DNA of 64,000 bases from NCBI GenBank assembly GCA_021806225.1, contig JAJZXW010000038.1, positions 1 to 64,000 on the forward strand, given 5' to 3'. The stretch's first letter is position 1. Each line of letters starts with the position of its first letter. Both the position numbers and the translations under genes were made by a program. Positions 33,131 through 41,883 of the stretch are shown in pieces. Source of the stretch: Nitrospirota bacterium (lineage in GTDB: Bacteria > Nitrospirota > Leptospirillia > Leptospirillales > Leptospirillaceae). The notes under the pieces were generated by a model. The model was not told the DNA's origin and did not search any database. It saw nothing but the letters and a program-made list of their open reading frames with translations.

Positions 33131-34018
33131 TCATTTCACGCCGCCGGTCCCGGAAGCGGTCAGACGCTTCATCCACAGACCGATGCCTCCGTCCCCCCCG
33201 CTTCGGGGAGGACGCGAGAGGAGGGTGCGGACAACCAGCTCCATTCCCTTTGAAAATGGCGCCCCGGGAAGAATCTCGGCGATGGCCTTCTGGGAACGGA
33301 CCGCCTGGGTCAGGGAGGGATCGGAGGGAAGGTAGCCCGCAAAGGAGAGGGATAGACCGGGAAGATAGGAGTCGGCCACCCGCGATACCAGATCGAAAAG
33401 GCCGACCCCTTCTTGCCTGTCCCGGACCATGTTGGCCAAAAAAAGAAAGGGCTTGTCGGGCTGGCGCCGGAAGAGCACCTTCATGAGTGCGAAGGCATCG
33501 GTCCGGCTTGTCGGTTCGGGGGTGACGACCACGATCGTTTCCCGGCTGGCGAGATTGAAGGTCAGGACGTTTTCGGAAATTCCGGCTCCCGTGTCGATGA
33601 GAAGGACATCGAGATCGGAGGACATGTTTTCGAATTCCTCGAGGAGGTGAAGGTTCTGCTCGGGGGTCAGGCTGGTCATCTCCTCGACTCCGGAGGCGGC
33701 CGGAAGGATCTGGATTCCGCCGGGTCCGCGGACGAGGATTTCGGCGAGGGAACGATTTCCCATGAGAACGTCCTGAAGGGTGTGGGTTGGCCTGATATTG
33801 AAAAGAACGTCCATGTTTCCCAAGCCGAGATCCGCATCGAGGACAAGCACGCGCAACCCGAAGCGCGTGGCCATGACATAGGCCATGTTCGCCGATACGT
33901 TGGTCTTGCCGACACCTCCCTTGCCGCTGGTGATCGAAATGACCCGGGGAAGATGCGCTCTCGGGTTTTCATCGGGAGACAGCCCTCCCTTGCTCCTAAG
34001 TCCGGATGCCTGATCCAT
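33131..34018 (-). CDS. flhG: flagellar number regulator FlhG (MinD-like ATPase)
   Basis: 295 residues from ATG 34018, chosen by the GGATGGAG upstream. Deviant Walker A SGKGGVGKTNVSANMA, Walker A' region VLVLDADLGLGNMDV and a LLIDTGAGI block define the ParA/MinD family. FlhG works with FlhF and limits the number of flagella. Its start overlaps the end of flhF by 23 nt. In some species FlhG also restrains the sigma-54 flagellar activator. Confidence 0.94.
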   Translation of the reverse strand: MDQASGLRSKGGLSPDENPRAHLPRVISITSGKGGVGKTNVSANMAYVMATRFGLRVLVLDADLGLGNMDVLFNIRPTHTLQDVLMGNRSLAEILVRGPGGIQILPAASGVEEMTSLTPEQNLHLLEEFENMSSDLDVLLIDTGAGISENVLTFNLASRETIVVVTPEPTSRTDAFALMKVLFRRQPDKPFLFLANMVRDRQEGVGLFDLVSRVADSYLPGLSLSFAGYLPSDPSLTQAVRSQKAIAEILPGAPFSKGMELVVRTLLSRPPRSGGDGGIGLWMKRLTASGTGGVK

Positions 34019-35186
34019 CGCGACTCCATCCTTCAATCATCCATTGTGCAAGACGGCCCCCATGGGCCAGCTCGATGTCTTCGGGGACTTTTTGTCCGGT
34101 CCCGACATAGGCTGTCGGGATCCGGCTGTGGGCCAGCAACGGGTAGAGGGAGCCAAGAGTTCCGGTCTCGTCGACCTTGGTCACCACGAGGGCTTCAGGA
34201 CGAACCTTTGAAAAACGCTGGAGCGTCCGGCTCAGGTCATCCGACTTTTGCGTCGCGGAGACGACGAGAACCGTCCTGAAGTCCCAGGAAGACCCCGACC
34301 TCAGGACCGACAGGAAGGGGTCCATTTCATCCGCGCCTCCCTCCGAGCGGCCGGCCGAATCCACCAGGACGACCTCGCTCCCCCGAAGGTGGTCGATCGC
34401 TCCCGAAAGACGGGAGGGACTGCTCACAACCTCGACCGGAACACCCATCAGGTCCCCGTAGATCCGCAGCTGCTCGACGGCTCCGATGCGGTAGGTATCG
34501 AGATTGACGAGTCCCACGGGCCGCCGTTGGCGGGCGACGAGCATGGCGGCGATCTTGGCGATCGTCGTCGTCTTTCCGACACCGGTGGGGCCGGCGAAAA
34601 GGACGACCAGGGGCCGGCCCGCGGGCCGATCTCCCGAAAAGAGGGATCCGGCGACATCCAGCTTCTGGGAGACAAGAAACTGGAGGAGCGATTGGACCTG
34701 GGAGGAACTCCAGTCCACCGGCTGAAAGGAAAGGAGGCGAAATGCCTCCATCAGGTCTTGCCTGTCTTCCTCTGGAAAACCGGACGAGGCGAGGACCTTT
34801 CCGGCCTCCTCCACGGGATCGAAGGGAGGCTGGGCTGGCGAAAGGAGCCCTCCCGACAGGGACCCGATCCTGGAGAGAACGCCCTGGATCTCGCGTGAAG
34901 AGCCCGGCCCCCATTCCCGCTCCATCCTGGCGATGACTTCGCGGAGAGCGTCCATCTCGGAAAGGCGAACCCCTTCGGGGTTTTCCTCCGGAGGACCGGG
35001 AAGATCCCGGGCCCAGGGAGGATCGAGCTGGGGAAGGCCGGCCGTGACGACGACGCCCGGAGCGCCGGGGGTGCCGGACCGCTCGGACTTCCGGGAAGAA
35101 AGGATGACCGCGTCCGATCCCAGTTCTTTCTTGACCTTCCTGAGGGCGTCGTTCATGTCGACCCCCTCGTACGATTTGATCATCAT
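33996..35186 (-). CDS. flhF: flagellar placement GTPase FlhF
   Basis: 396 residues. N-terminal MMIKSYEGVDMNDALRKVKKELGSDAVILSSR is typical FlhF, followed by a variable linker and the SRP-type GTPase domain (FAGPTGVGKTTTIAKIAA, VNLDTYRIGAVEQLRIYGDLMGVPV, VDSAGRSEGG, TKVDETGTLGSL). It recruits early flagellar components to the pole. It begins 3 bp after flhA and overlaps flhG. Confidence 0.95.
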   Translation of the reverse strand: MMIKSYEGVDMNDALRKVKKELGSDAVILSSRKSERSGTPGAPGVVVTAGLPQLDPPWARDLPGPPEENPEGVRLSEMDALREVIARMEREWGPGSSREIQGVLSRIGSLSGGLLSPAQPPFDPVEEAGKVLASSGFPEEDRQDLMEAFRLLSFQPVDWSSSQVQSLLQFLVSQKLDVAGSLFSGDRPAGRPLVVLFAGPTGVGKTTTIAKIAAMLVARQRRPVGLVNLDTYRIGAVEQLRIYGDLMGVPVEVVSSPSRLSGAIDHLRGSEVVLVDSAGRSEGGADEMDPFLSVLRSGSSWDFRTVLVVSATQKSDDLSRTLQRFSKVRPEALVVTKVDETGTLGSLYPLLAHSRIPTAYVGTGQKVPEDIELAHGGRLAQWMIEGWSRDGSGIRT

Positions 35187-35189
35187 TCC

Positions 35190-37271
35190 TCACGCCTCCT
35201 GATATCGTACGACATCCGACGACTGGATCGGAATATCCGGCGGAATCTCCTGGGGAGACAAAACGGGAAGAGAGGGAAAATAACGCTCGATGAGCCGCCT
35301 GATCCCGAAGCGCGCCTGGGGCGCGACGAGCAGGACCCCCTGTATCCCTTTTTTCCCCTGAGACTCAAGAACCCTTCCCAGAGTTGAAAGCAATTTCTGG
35401 ACCAGCCCCGGATCGAGCGCCAGGGGACGGCCGGTTCCCCCTCCCCCCCCCGAAAGAGCCTTCTGGAGCTGTTCCTCCCACCGGGTGTCGAGGCTGATGA
35501 CGGACAGCTGTCTGGCCCGTCCGGAAAGGTATGGATTGACGATCGTCCGTCCCAGCGCTTGCCGGACCCCTTCGGCCAGGAGTGTCACATCCTTGGCATC
35601 CCGTCCGGAAGCGATCTGGTCCGAAAGAGATTCGAGGATGGTCCTGAGATCCCGGATCGAGACGCGTTCCGACAGCAGGGTGTGCAGGACCGACACGAGG
35701 GTCCCGAGAGCGATCTGTCCCGGAACGAGGTCTTCGACAAGCTTCGGATAGTCGCGGGCCAGGGCGTCGAGCAGCCGCTGGGTCTCCTGTCGTCCCACAA
35801 GCTCGTCTGCGTGGGCCCGAAGAATTTCCGTCAGGTGGGTGGCAAGGACCGTCACGGGATCGACGACGGTCAGCCCCGCCGCCTCCGCCGTTTCCTGCTG
35901 TTCTGAGGAAATCCAGAGGGCCGGGAGTCCGAATGTCGGCTCCTTGACAGGTGTTCCGGAAATCCCGTCAAGAGTTCCGGCCGCATTCATCGCCAGAAGG
36001 GAGCCGGGCTTGAGTTCCCAGCGTCCGACCGGATTCCCCTTGAGAAGGATCATATACTCCTCGGGCTTCAGCTGGAGATTGTCCCGGATATGGATCGGCG
36101 GGACGATGATTCCGAGCTCCCCCGCCAGCTGGCGACGGATCCCCTTGATCCTCTCCGTCAGGTCGCCCCCCGCCCCTCCTTCCACAAGGGTCACGAGGCC
36201 GTACCCCACATTGATCTCGAGAAGGTCGAGCGAGAGAAACTGTTCGATATTTTCTGCGGAGGGTGGCGCCTTCGCCTCTTCCTCCTTCCGGGCGCTCTCC
36301 GTCCGGAGGCGGGCCTTCCTGACCGACCAGGCGACTCCTCCGATAAGGCCCCCCATCATGAGAAAGGCCAGGTGGGGAAGGCCGGGAACGGCCGACAGGA
36401 ACAAAAGGATCGCAGAGGCTCCTCCCATGGCCCGGCTCCGGGAGAAGAGCTGCTCCCTCATGTCCATCCCCAGTTCGTTGGTCGAAGAGGAGCGCGTCAC
36501 CACGATCCCGGCCGCCACGCTTACGATCAGCGCCGGGATCTGGGCGACCAGCCCTTCACCGATGGTCAGGAGCGTGTAGACCTGGAGTGCGTCTCCCACC
36601 GGCATCCCCATGAGGAGCGTCCCGATGACCAGCCCCCCCACGATGTTGATGAACAGAATCAGAACTGCCGCGATGGCGTCTCCCCGGACGAACTTGGAGG
36701 CGCCGTCCATCGCTCCGTAGAACTCCGATTCACGGGTCAGATCCTTTCTCCGTTTCCGGGCCTCCTCCTCCTTGATCGCCCCCGAATTCAGGTCCGCATC
36801 GATGGCCATCTGCTTTCCCGGCAGCGCGTCAAGGGTGAAGCGGGCCGCAACCTCGGCGATGCGCCCTGCCCCCCTCGTCACCACGACAAAGTTGATGACG
36901 ACGAAAATCAGGAAGATGACCAGGCCGACGGCGTAGGAGCCTCCGATGACAAAGCGGCCGAAGGATTCGATGACATGGCCTGCCGCTACCGTTCCGTTCT
37001 GCCCGTGAAGAAGGATGAGGCGTGTGCTGGCGACATTCAGTGAGAGCCGGAAGAGCGTGGACAGAAGAAGAATCGTCGGAAAGAGGTTGAACTCGAGGAT
37101 CGACCGCGTGGTGAGGGCGACCAGGAGGATGATCAGGGAAAAGGCGATATTGGTAGACAGCAGCAGGTCCAGCATCAGGGGCGGGAGGGGAACGATCATG
37201 ATGGACAAAAGACCCACCACCCCCACGAAAACGAAGAGATCGGCAGAGCGGCCCTGGAAAAGTCCCTTCAT
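35190..37271 (-). CDS. flhA: flagellar export gate protein FlhA
   Basis: 693 residues with eight predicted membrane helices in the first 330 residues, including the conserved FHIPEP-region equivalents (RGAGRIAEVAARFTLDALPGKQMAIDADLNSGAI, IVGGLVIGTLLMGMPVGDAL, TIGEGLVAQIPALIVSVAAGIVVTR). The C-terminal cytoplasmic domain docks export chaperones. Starts after GGGAGGGG and 3 bp past flhB. Confidence 0.97.
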   Translation of the reverse strand: MKGLFQGRSADLFVFVGVVGLLSIMIVPLPPLMLDLLLSTNIAFSLIILLVALTTRSILEFNLFPTILLLSTLFRLSLNVASTRLILLHGQNGTVAAGHVIESFGRFVIGGSYAVGLVIFLIFVVINFVVVTRGAGRIAEVAARFTLDALPGKQMAIDADLNSGAIKEEEARKRRKDLTRESEFYGAMDGASKFVRGDAIAAVLILFINIVGGLVIGTLLMGMPVGDALQVYTLLTIGEGLVAQIPALIVSVAAGIVVTRSSSTNELGMDMREQLFSRSRAMGGASAILLFLSAVPGLPHLAFLMMGGLIGGVAWSVRKARLRTESARKEEEAKAPPSAENIEQFLSLDLLEINVGYGLVTLVEGGAGGDLTERIKGIRRQLAGELGIIVPPIHIRDNLQLKPEEYMILLKGNPVGRWELKPGSLLAMNAAGTLDGISGTPVKEPTFGLPALWISSEQQETAEAAGLTVVDPVTVLATHLTEILRAHADELVGRQETQRLLDALARDYPKLVEDLVPGQIALGTLVSVLHTLLSERVSIRDLRTILESLSDQIASGRDAKDVTLLAEGVRQALGRTIVNPYLSGRARQLSVISLDTRWEEQLQKALSGGGGGTGRPLALDPGLVQKLLSTLGRVLESQGKKGIQGVLLVAPQARFGIRRLIERYFPSLPVLSPQEIPPDIPIQSSDVVRYQEA

Positions 37272-37274
37272 GGT

Positions 37275-38363
37275 CTACCCCTCCCGGACGGGAGCCGGAC
37301 CACCGGCTCTCTGGTATAGGATGGAGAGGATTCGCGCCACCGCAGCATAGAAAGAGACGGGAATCTCCCGATCGAGAGGGCAGTCCCGGTAGAGTCCGCG
37401 GGCAAGGGGCGGATCCTCGACAACCGGAACGCCCACCTCCCGGGCCGCCTCCCTGATCCGGAAGGCCACCTCGTCCGCTCCCTTGGCAACGACCACAGGA
37501 GCCGCCATTGCCTCCGGAAGGTATTTCAGGACAACGGCGAAATGGGTCGGATTGGTGATGACCACCGTGGCTCCCTTGATTTTTGACATCATCCGGCGCC
37601 TGGCCATCGCCCTCTGGATCGACCTGATCCGGGCCCGGACCTGCGGATCTCCTTCGGTCTCCTTGGTCTCCTCCTTCACCTCGGTCCGCGTCATGCGAAG
37701 TCCCCGCATCAGGACGAAGCGCTGAAAGAGATAATCTCCGAGGGCCAGCGCCATGTAGAGGGGCAGAAAGGCCACGAGGACGAGAAAGGACATCCGGTAG
37801 AGCGCCCCGATCATCCGGTGTGGACCGGTCTCGACCAGGGCCGGAAGGGACAGCCAGTTGTTCCTGAGCACGACGAACAGGATGACAAGGGAGAGGACCA
37901 CCTTGACGAGGTATCGCCCCAGCTCTTCGAGGGATCGAACCGAAAAAAGCCGCTTCACCCCCTGGGAAGGGGAGATGCGATTCCAGCGAAGGGCGGCGGC
38001 CTTGGGACTCCAGACGAAACCGCCCTGGACCAGGAAAGCCGCCACCCCGAAAAGCAGAAATCCCAGAAGGATGGGGAGGGTTGCCCCCATTTCATGAAGC
38101 GCCAGTTTCGTCACGAAGGGAGAGACCGAATCCGGAGACACCCGGAGAGTTCCGGCGTGGCTGAAATAGAAGGCCATGTCCGTCTTGAGACGGGTGACCA
38201 GATCGGCCCCGTCGGCGACCATGAGGATCAGGGACGCCATCAGGAAGAAAAAGTATCCAACCTCCCGGCTCCGGGCGACCTGTCCTTCCTCGCGCGCCTT
38301 TTCAAGGCGCCGGGGGGTCGGCTCTTCCTGTCTCAGCTGGCCGGAGCTGTCGTTATCCGCCAT
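37275..38363 (-). CDS. flhB: flagellar export switch protein FlhB
   Basis: 362 residues: four membrane helices, then the cytoplasmic domain with the autocleavage site NPTH (VVITNPTHFAVVLKYLPEAM). FlhB changes export from rod/hook to filament substrates after FliK measures the hook. The start overlaps the fliR stop by 11 nt. A separate FhlB copy of the cytoplasmic domain is at 23462-23776. Confidence 0.97.
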   Translation of the reverse strand: MADNDSSGQLRQEEPTPRRLEKAREEGQVARSREVGYFFFLMASLILMVADGADLVTRLKTDMAFYFSHAGTLRVSPDSVSPFVTKLALHEMGATLPILLGFLLFGVAAFLVQGGFVWSPKAAALRWNRISPSQGVKRLFSVRSLEELGRYLVKVVLSLVILFVVLRNNWLSLPALVETGPHRMIGALYRMSFLVLVAFLPLYMALALGDYLFQRFVLMRGLRMTRTEVKEETKETEGDPQVRARIRSIQRAMARRRMMSKIKGATVVITNPTHFAVVLKYLPEAMAAPVVVAKGADEVAFRIREAAREVGVPVVEDPPLARGLYRDCPLDREIPVSFYAAVARILSILYQRAGGPAPVREG

Positions 38364-39162
38364 GGCCCGCCATCACTTTCAACAGATCGTCCAGGGTCCC
38401 CCCAAGCCCCCCCATCGACCGGGCAAGGACCGCGCTGAAGAAAGGGAGGCCCAGCAGGGTGAGAAGGAGTCCCCCCAGAACCATGACCGGCAGACCCAGC
38501 GAGATGAGGTTCATCTGGGGCATCATTTTCGACAGGAATCCCAGGACGAGGTTCAGGACGAGGCCTCCCACGATGAAGGGGGAGGCGAGAACCAGTCCAA
38601 GCGTCATCATTCCGCCGACCAGGTGGGTGATCCCCGCAAAGTAGCTGTCCGAGAAGCTTCCACCCCCGACCCGGATCACATCGTAGGAGCGGGCCAATGT
38701 CCAGAGGAGGGCATACTGGGCATTGGTGGCGAGAAAGATCAGAAAGGCCACCTGTGTCTGAAAGTTCCCCAGGAGGGGCACTTCCGCCACACCCAGGGGG
38801 TTGATGACATCCACGATCCCGAAGCCCGCCTGGACTCCGGCGAGCTGGCCTCCCAGCGCGACGGCCGCAAAAATCAGGTAGGCGCAGAAACCGATCGAGA
38901 CCCCGACCACGAATTCCGAGAGGATCTCGAGAAGAAGGGTGTCGTATCCGCTTTCCCGGAAGGGGATGTGCGCCCCCACCAGGGGAAAAAGGAGGGCCGA
39001 CAGGGCGACGGCCGCGAGGGCCTTGATGCGCGTCGGAACAGCCCGCGCGTTGAAGGCCGGCATCGCGATCAGGACGCCGCTCGTCCGCGAGAGGATCAGC
39101 ACGAAGAGCTCCGGGTCCCACCGGGAAAGGGAGAACAGGTGCATGAAAGGGCTGGCGTTCAC
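38353..39162 (-). CDS. fliR: flagellar export gate protein FliR
   Basis: 269 residues, GTG start overlapping the fliQ stop by 4 nt. It is largely hydrophobic with the FliR pattern LFVLILSRTSGVLIAMPAFNARAVPTRIKALAAVALSALL and ALGGQLAGVQAGFGIVDVINPLG. Part of the FliPQR export channel. Confidence 0.95.
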   Translation of the reverse strand: MNASPFMHLFSLSRWDPELFVLILSRTSGVLIAMPAFNARAVPTRIKALAAVALSALLFPLVGAHIPFRESGYDTLLLEILSEFVVGVSIGFCAYLIFAAVALGGQLAGVQAGFGIVDVINPLGVAEVPLLGNFQTQVAFLIFLATNAQYALLWTLARSYDVIRVGGGSFSDSYFAGITHLVGGMMTLGLVLASPFIVGGLVLNLVLGFLSKMMPQMNLISLGLPVMVLGGLLLTLLGLPFFSAVLARSMGGLGGTLDDLLKVMAGHGG

Positions 39163-39428
39163 CGCGTCAGCCCCGGCAGCTGGGCAAAGAGCCCGTGGGT
39201 GTAGTCCACCATGAGCCGAACCATCCAGGGCATGAGGGCGAGCAGAACCCCTCCGACAGCTGCCACCTTGGGAAGGAATGAGAGCGTCATTTCGTTGATC
39301 TGGGTCACGGCCTGGAGAAGGCTCACCACCACCCCCACCAGAAGGCTGACCAGAAGGACGGGCAGGGTCAGGACAAGGGCCACCCGCATGGCCTCATGGG
39401 TCAGGTCAACGGCGGTCTGGAGATTCAT
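39159..39428 (-). CDS. fliQ: flagellar export gate protein FliQ
   Basis: 89 residues with two membrane helices; MNLQTAVDLTHEAMRVALVLTLPVLLVSLLVGVVVSLLQAVTQINEMTLSFLPKV is the FliQ signature. Strong GGAGGG site upstream. Sits in the standard fliP-fliQ-fliR order. Confidence 0.97.
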   Translation of the reverse strand: MNLQTAVDLTHEAMRVALVLTLPVLLVSLLVGVVVSLLQAVTQINEMTLSFLPKVAAVGGVLLALMPWMVRLMVDYTHGLFAQLPGLTR

Positions 39429-39440
39429 GTCATCCCTCCT

Positions 39441-40232
39441 TCAGTGAAAACTCTGGACCAGGGACCCGACGATCAGGGTCCACCCGTCCACCAGGACGAA
39501 CAGGAGAATCTTGAAGGGCAGTGAAACCACGGTCGGGGGAAGCATCATCATACCCATGGACATCAAGACCGAGGAGACGACCACGTCCAGAATGAGAAAG
39601 GGGAGATAGATCATGAACCCCATTTCGAAGGCGGTGGACAGCTCGCTCACGACGAAGGCCGGAATCAGGACATAGGTGGGGATCTGGTCCCGCGTTTCCG
39701 GGGTCTCGGGCAGATGGGCGATCCGTTCGAAGAGCGCCAGATCCTTTTTTCGAACCTGCCGGAACATGAACTCCCGTACGGGGGCCATCCCCCGGGACAG
39801 CGCCTCGTCCGAGCCGATCTTCTTGTCCAGATAGGGTGTGATCGCCGTCTTGTTCATCGTCTGCCAGACAGGGGCCATGATGAAAAAGGTCAGAAAAAGG
39901 GAGAGTCCGATCAGGACCTGGTTGGGTGGAACCTGGGCCGTGCCGAGGGCCTGCCTCAGGAAAGAGAGCACCACCACGATCCGGGTGAAGGAGGTCATCA
40001 TCACAAGAATGGCCGGGGCCAGGGAAAGAACGGTCAGCAGGAGGAAGAGCTCGACCGTCATCGCCACCTGGGACGGCTCCGGGTTCCCGTTCCCGAATGA
40101 GAGGTGGATGTCGGGAAGGGGCGCCACGGGAGCGACCGCGAGATCCTTTGCCAAGGCCGCCTCCTGGCAGAAGCCGGAAAGGAGCAGGGCGGACAGGAGC
40201 GTCAGGGCCGTCCTGCCCAAGAGGGATCTCAT
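39441..40232 (-). CDS. fliP: flagellar export gate protein FliP
   Basis: 263 residues from ATG 40232, which overlaps the fliO stop as ATGA; a GTG 9 nt earlier is in frame but less likely. An N-terminal signal sequence precedes the FliP core: [55 protein letters not shown] and the C-terminal [32 protein letters not shown]. Confidence 0.97.
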   Translation of the reverse strand: MRSLLGRTALTLLSALLLSGFCQEAALAKDLAVAPVAPLPDIHLSFGNGNPEPSQVAMTVELFLLLTVLSLAPAILVMMTSFTRIVVVLSFLRQALGTAQVPPNQVLIGLSLFLTFFIMAPVWQTMNKTAITPYLDKKIGSDEALSRGMAPVREFMFRQVRKKDLALFERIAHLPETPETRDQIPTYVLIPAFVVSELSTAFEMGFMIYLPFLILDVVVSSVLMSMGMMMLPPTVVSLPFKILLFVLVDGWTLIVGSLVQSFH

Positions 40233-40717
40233 ACCGTCCACCGGCTGTTCCGTTCGGCCGAGCCTCGTTCCCGTGAAAGGGCCCCGATCCTGTCCAGGGC
40301 TTCGCGCACGGCGGCATCGAAAGAGGCCGGATCCGGACCGGAAGTGCGTGCGGAAGTAGCGGGAGGCGGAGTCTGGTGACGGGGAGCCGGCGCGGCGGGA
40401 ACCGCTGTTGTTGACGCTCGGGGAGACGGCTCATCGATCTTCCCCAGTAGAGAAATCCCCGATGGGGCGATCCCCACCAGGAAAGAATTCCCGGCAACCG
40501 TCACGAGGGCGATCTGAGAGCGGGGACCAAGCGACCGGGTCGACCGGATTTCGATCTCGTTCTCGGGCCTTCTCGCCGACAGAAACTTCTGGCGCTGGAG
40601 GAGCCTAACCACCCAGACCCCTGCAAGAAAAAGAGCCAGGACGAAAAGGAGCGAGCCTGCCAGCTTGGCGCCGATGAACAAAAGACTCCCGTCGTGGCCC
40701 TGGGATGTCGTGATCAT
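40229..40717 (-). CDS. fliO: flagellar biosynthesis protein FliO
   Basis: 162 residues with one membrane helix (about 15-38) and a cytoplasmic FliO domain ([39 protein letters not shown]). FliO helps FliP assemble. The C-terminal 60 residues are Ala/Pro-rich linker and a charged tail. It follows fliN by 41 bp. Confidence 0.9.
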   Translation of the reverse strand: MITTSQGHDGSLLFIGAKLAGSLLFVLALFLAGVWVVRLLQRQKFLSARRPENEIEIRSTRSLGPRSQIALVTVAGNSFLVGIAPSGISLLGKIDEPSPRASTTAVPAAPAPRHQTPPPATSARTSGPDPASFDAAVREALDRIGALSRERGSAERNSRWTV

Positions 40718-40758
40718 GAATCTGCCTCCCTAATGGATGGATGCCGGCACGTCCGGCA

Positions 40759-41136
40759 TCAGAGCTTCTTCACCCGGTCGATGGGGCTGACGATGTCGGT
40801 CAACCGAATGCCGTACTTGTCGTTGACCAGGACAACGTCCCCCCGGGCCACCAGCTGGTCGTTGATGAGGACCTCCATCGGCTCGCCGGCCAGCTTGTCG
40901 AGCTCCACGACCGATCCCTGCCCAAGCTGCAGGAGATCCTTGATGAGCATCCGGGACTCCCCCACCCGGACCGAAATGGTGAGCGGGACGTCCAGAAGAT
41001 AATCCAGGCTCAGGGGAGGTTCGTGGGTCTTGGGCGGACCCTGGGGTTCCTCGCGGTCCTTGCCCGCTTCATTTTTGGCCAGGTCCTCTTCCCAGGCACG
41101 GGCCAGTGCTTCCTCGTCCAGTGGTTCGTCCGCCAT
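40759..41136 (-). CDS. fliN: flagellar switch protein FliN
   Basis: 125 residues. The C-terminal SpoA domain (LDVPLTISVRVGESRMLIKDLLQLGQGSVVELDKLAGEPMEVLINDQLVARGDVVLVNDKYGIRLTDIVS) is standard FliN; the first 45 residues are an acidic linker. FliN forms most of the C-ring with FliM and FliG. It directly follows fliL, where fliM usually lies, and it does not contain the FliM middle domain or the CheY-binding N-terminal peptide. Confidence 0.96.
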   Translation of the reverse strand: MADEPLDEEALARAWEEDLAKNEAGKDREEPQGPPKTHEPPLSLDYLLDVPLTISVRVGESRMLIKDLLQLGQGSVVELDKLAGEPMEVLINDQLVARGDVVLVNDKYGIRLTDIVSPIDRVKKL

Positions 41137-41199
41137 CGATCCTCCCCTTCCGGCATGATCCTCATTCCGGCGCCGTCATCCGGCGCCTGCATCAACACC

Positions 41200-41709
41200 C
41201 TACTGAATCACGAACTCCGTGAAATAGACATCGGTCACCTTTCCCGAGTCAAGCCTGGCATTGACTCTGTGGCGAATCTCGTCCTTCAGTGCCAGCTTCC
41301 CTCCCGTCGACTGGAGATCTCCCACCGTCTGGGCTCCCAGAAGGATCAGGATCGCGCTCTGGATCTCGGGCATCCGGTAGTCGATCTCCTTGGCCGTAAG
41401 CGCGTGGTCGAGCTTGAGGGCAATCCGGACCTTCAGGTACTGGGGCGCGCTCCCGGCCGGCCCGGAGAGGTTGACGACAAAGGGCTTGAGATCGATGATC
41501 GGATGCTCCTTGATCATCTTCTCCATCTCCTTGGGGGTCAAGTGGTGGTGCCGTTCCTCGGAAGGCCCTTTTTTCTTGTGGTGGAGGAAGAAAAAGGCTC
41601 CTCCGCCTCCAAGGAGAAGCAGGATCGCCGCAACGACGACGATCAGCATCTTCCTGGAGCCTTTTTTCTCTTCCCCCTGTCCTTCTCCGCCCTCTTCTTC
41701 CTCAGCCAT
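41200..41709 (-). CDS. fliL: stator-associated protein FliL
   Basis: 169 residues: a short charged N-terminus, one membrane helix near 20-44 (MLIVVVAAILLLLGGGGAFFFL), then the periplasmic FliL domain with LKPFVVNLSGPAGSAPQYLKVRIALKLDHALTAKEI and DEIRHRVNARLDSGKVTDVYFTEFVIQ. First gene of the export-gate operon, about 75 nt after the sigma-54 start. Confidence 0.93.
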   Translation of the reverse strand: MAEEEEGGEGQGEEKKGSRKMLIVVVAAILLLLGGGGAFFFLHHKKKGPSEERHHHLTPKEMEKMIKEHPIIDLKPFVVNLSGPAGSAPQYLKVRIALKLDHALTAKEIDYRMPEIQSAILILLGAQTVGDLQSTGGKLALKDEIRHRVNARLDSGKVTDVYFTEFVIQ

Positions 41710-41796
41710 CGCTCTCTCCCGGATTGCGTCCGCCTGTCCGGACCGTCTTCAGGATCTCCCCGAAACAGGTCCACGCCTTCTTTTCGACCTATGATA

Positions 41797-41812
41797 AGCA
41801 AAACGTGTACCA
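41797..41812 (-). promoter_or_regulatory. sigma-54 promoter of the fliL operon
   Basis: The minus strand reads TGGTACACGTTTTGCT. The GG and GC dinucleotides stand at the sigma-54 spacing and TTTTGCT is a perfect -12 half; the fourth base is T for C. Expected start is near 41785. It lies immediately after the terminator of the hook operon. Confidence 0.85.
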
Positions 41813-41816
41813 AATC

Positions 41817-41856
41817 AAAAAAGGGTCCTCCGGGAGGTTCCCCGGAAGACCCTTTT
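41817..41856. terminator. terminator after flgE, works on both strands
   Basis: A long inverted repeat, AAAAGGGTC..TCCGG with CCGGA..GACCCTTTT, followed on the minus strand by TTTTTT. It ends 28 bp after the flgE stop and so closes the flgB-flgE operon just before the fliL promoter. The stem is nearly symmetric and has T-runs on both sides. Confidence 0.9.
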
Positions 41857-41883
41857 CTCTTGTAAAGCATTACCTTTGCATAA

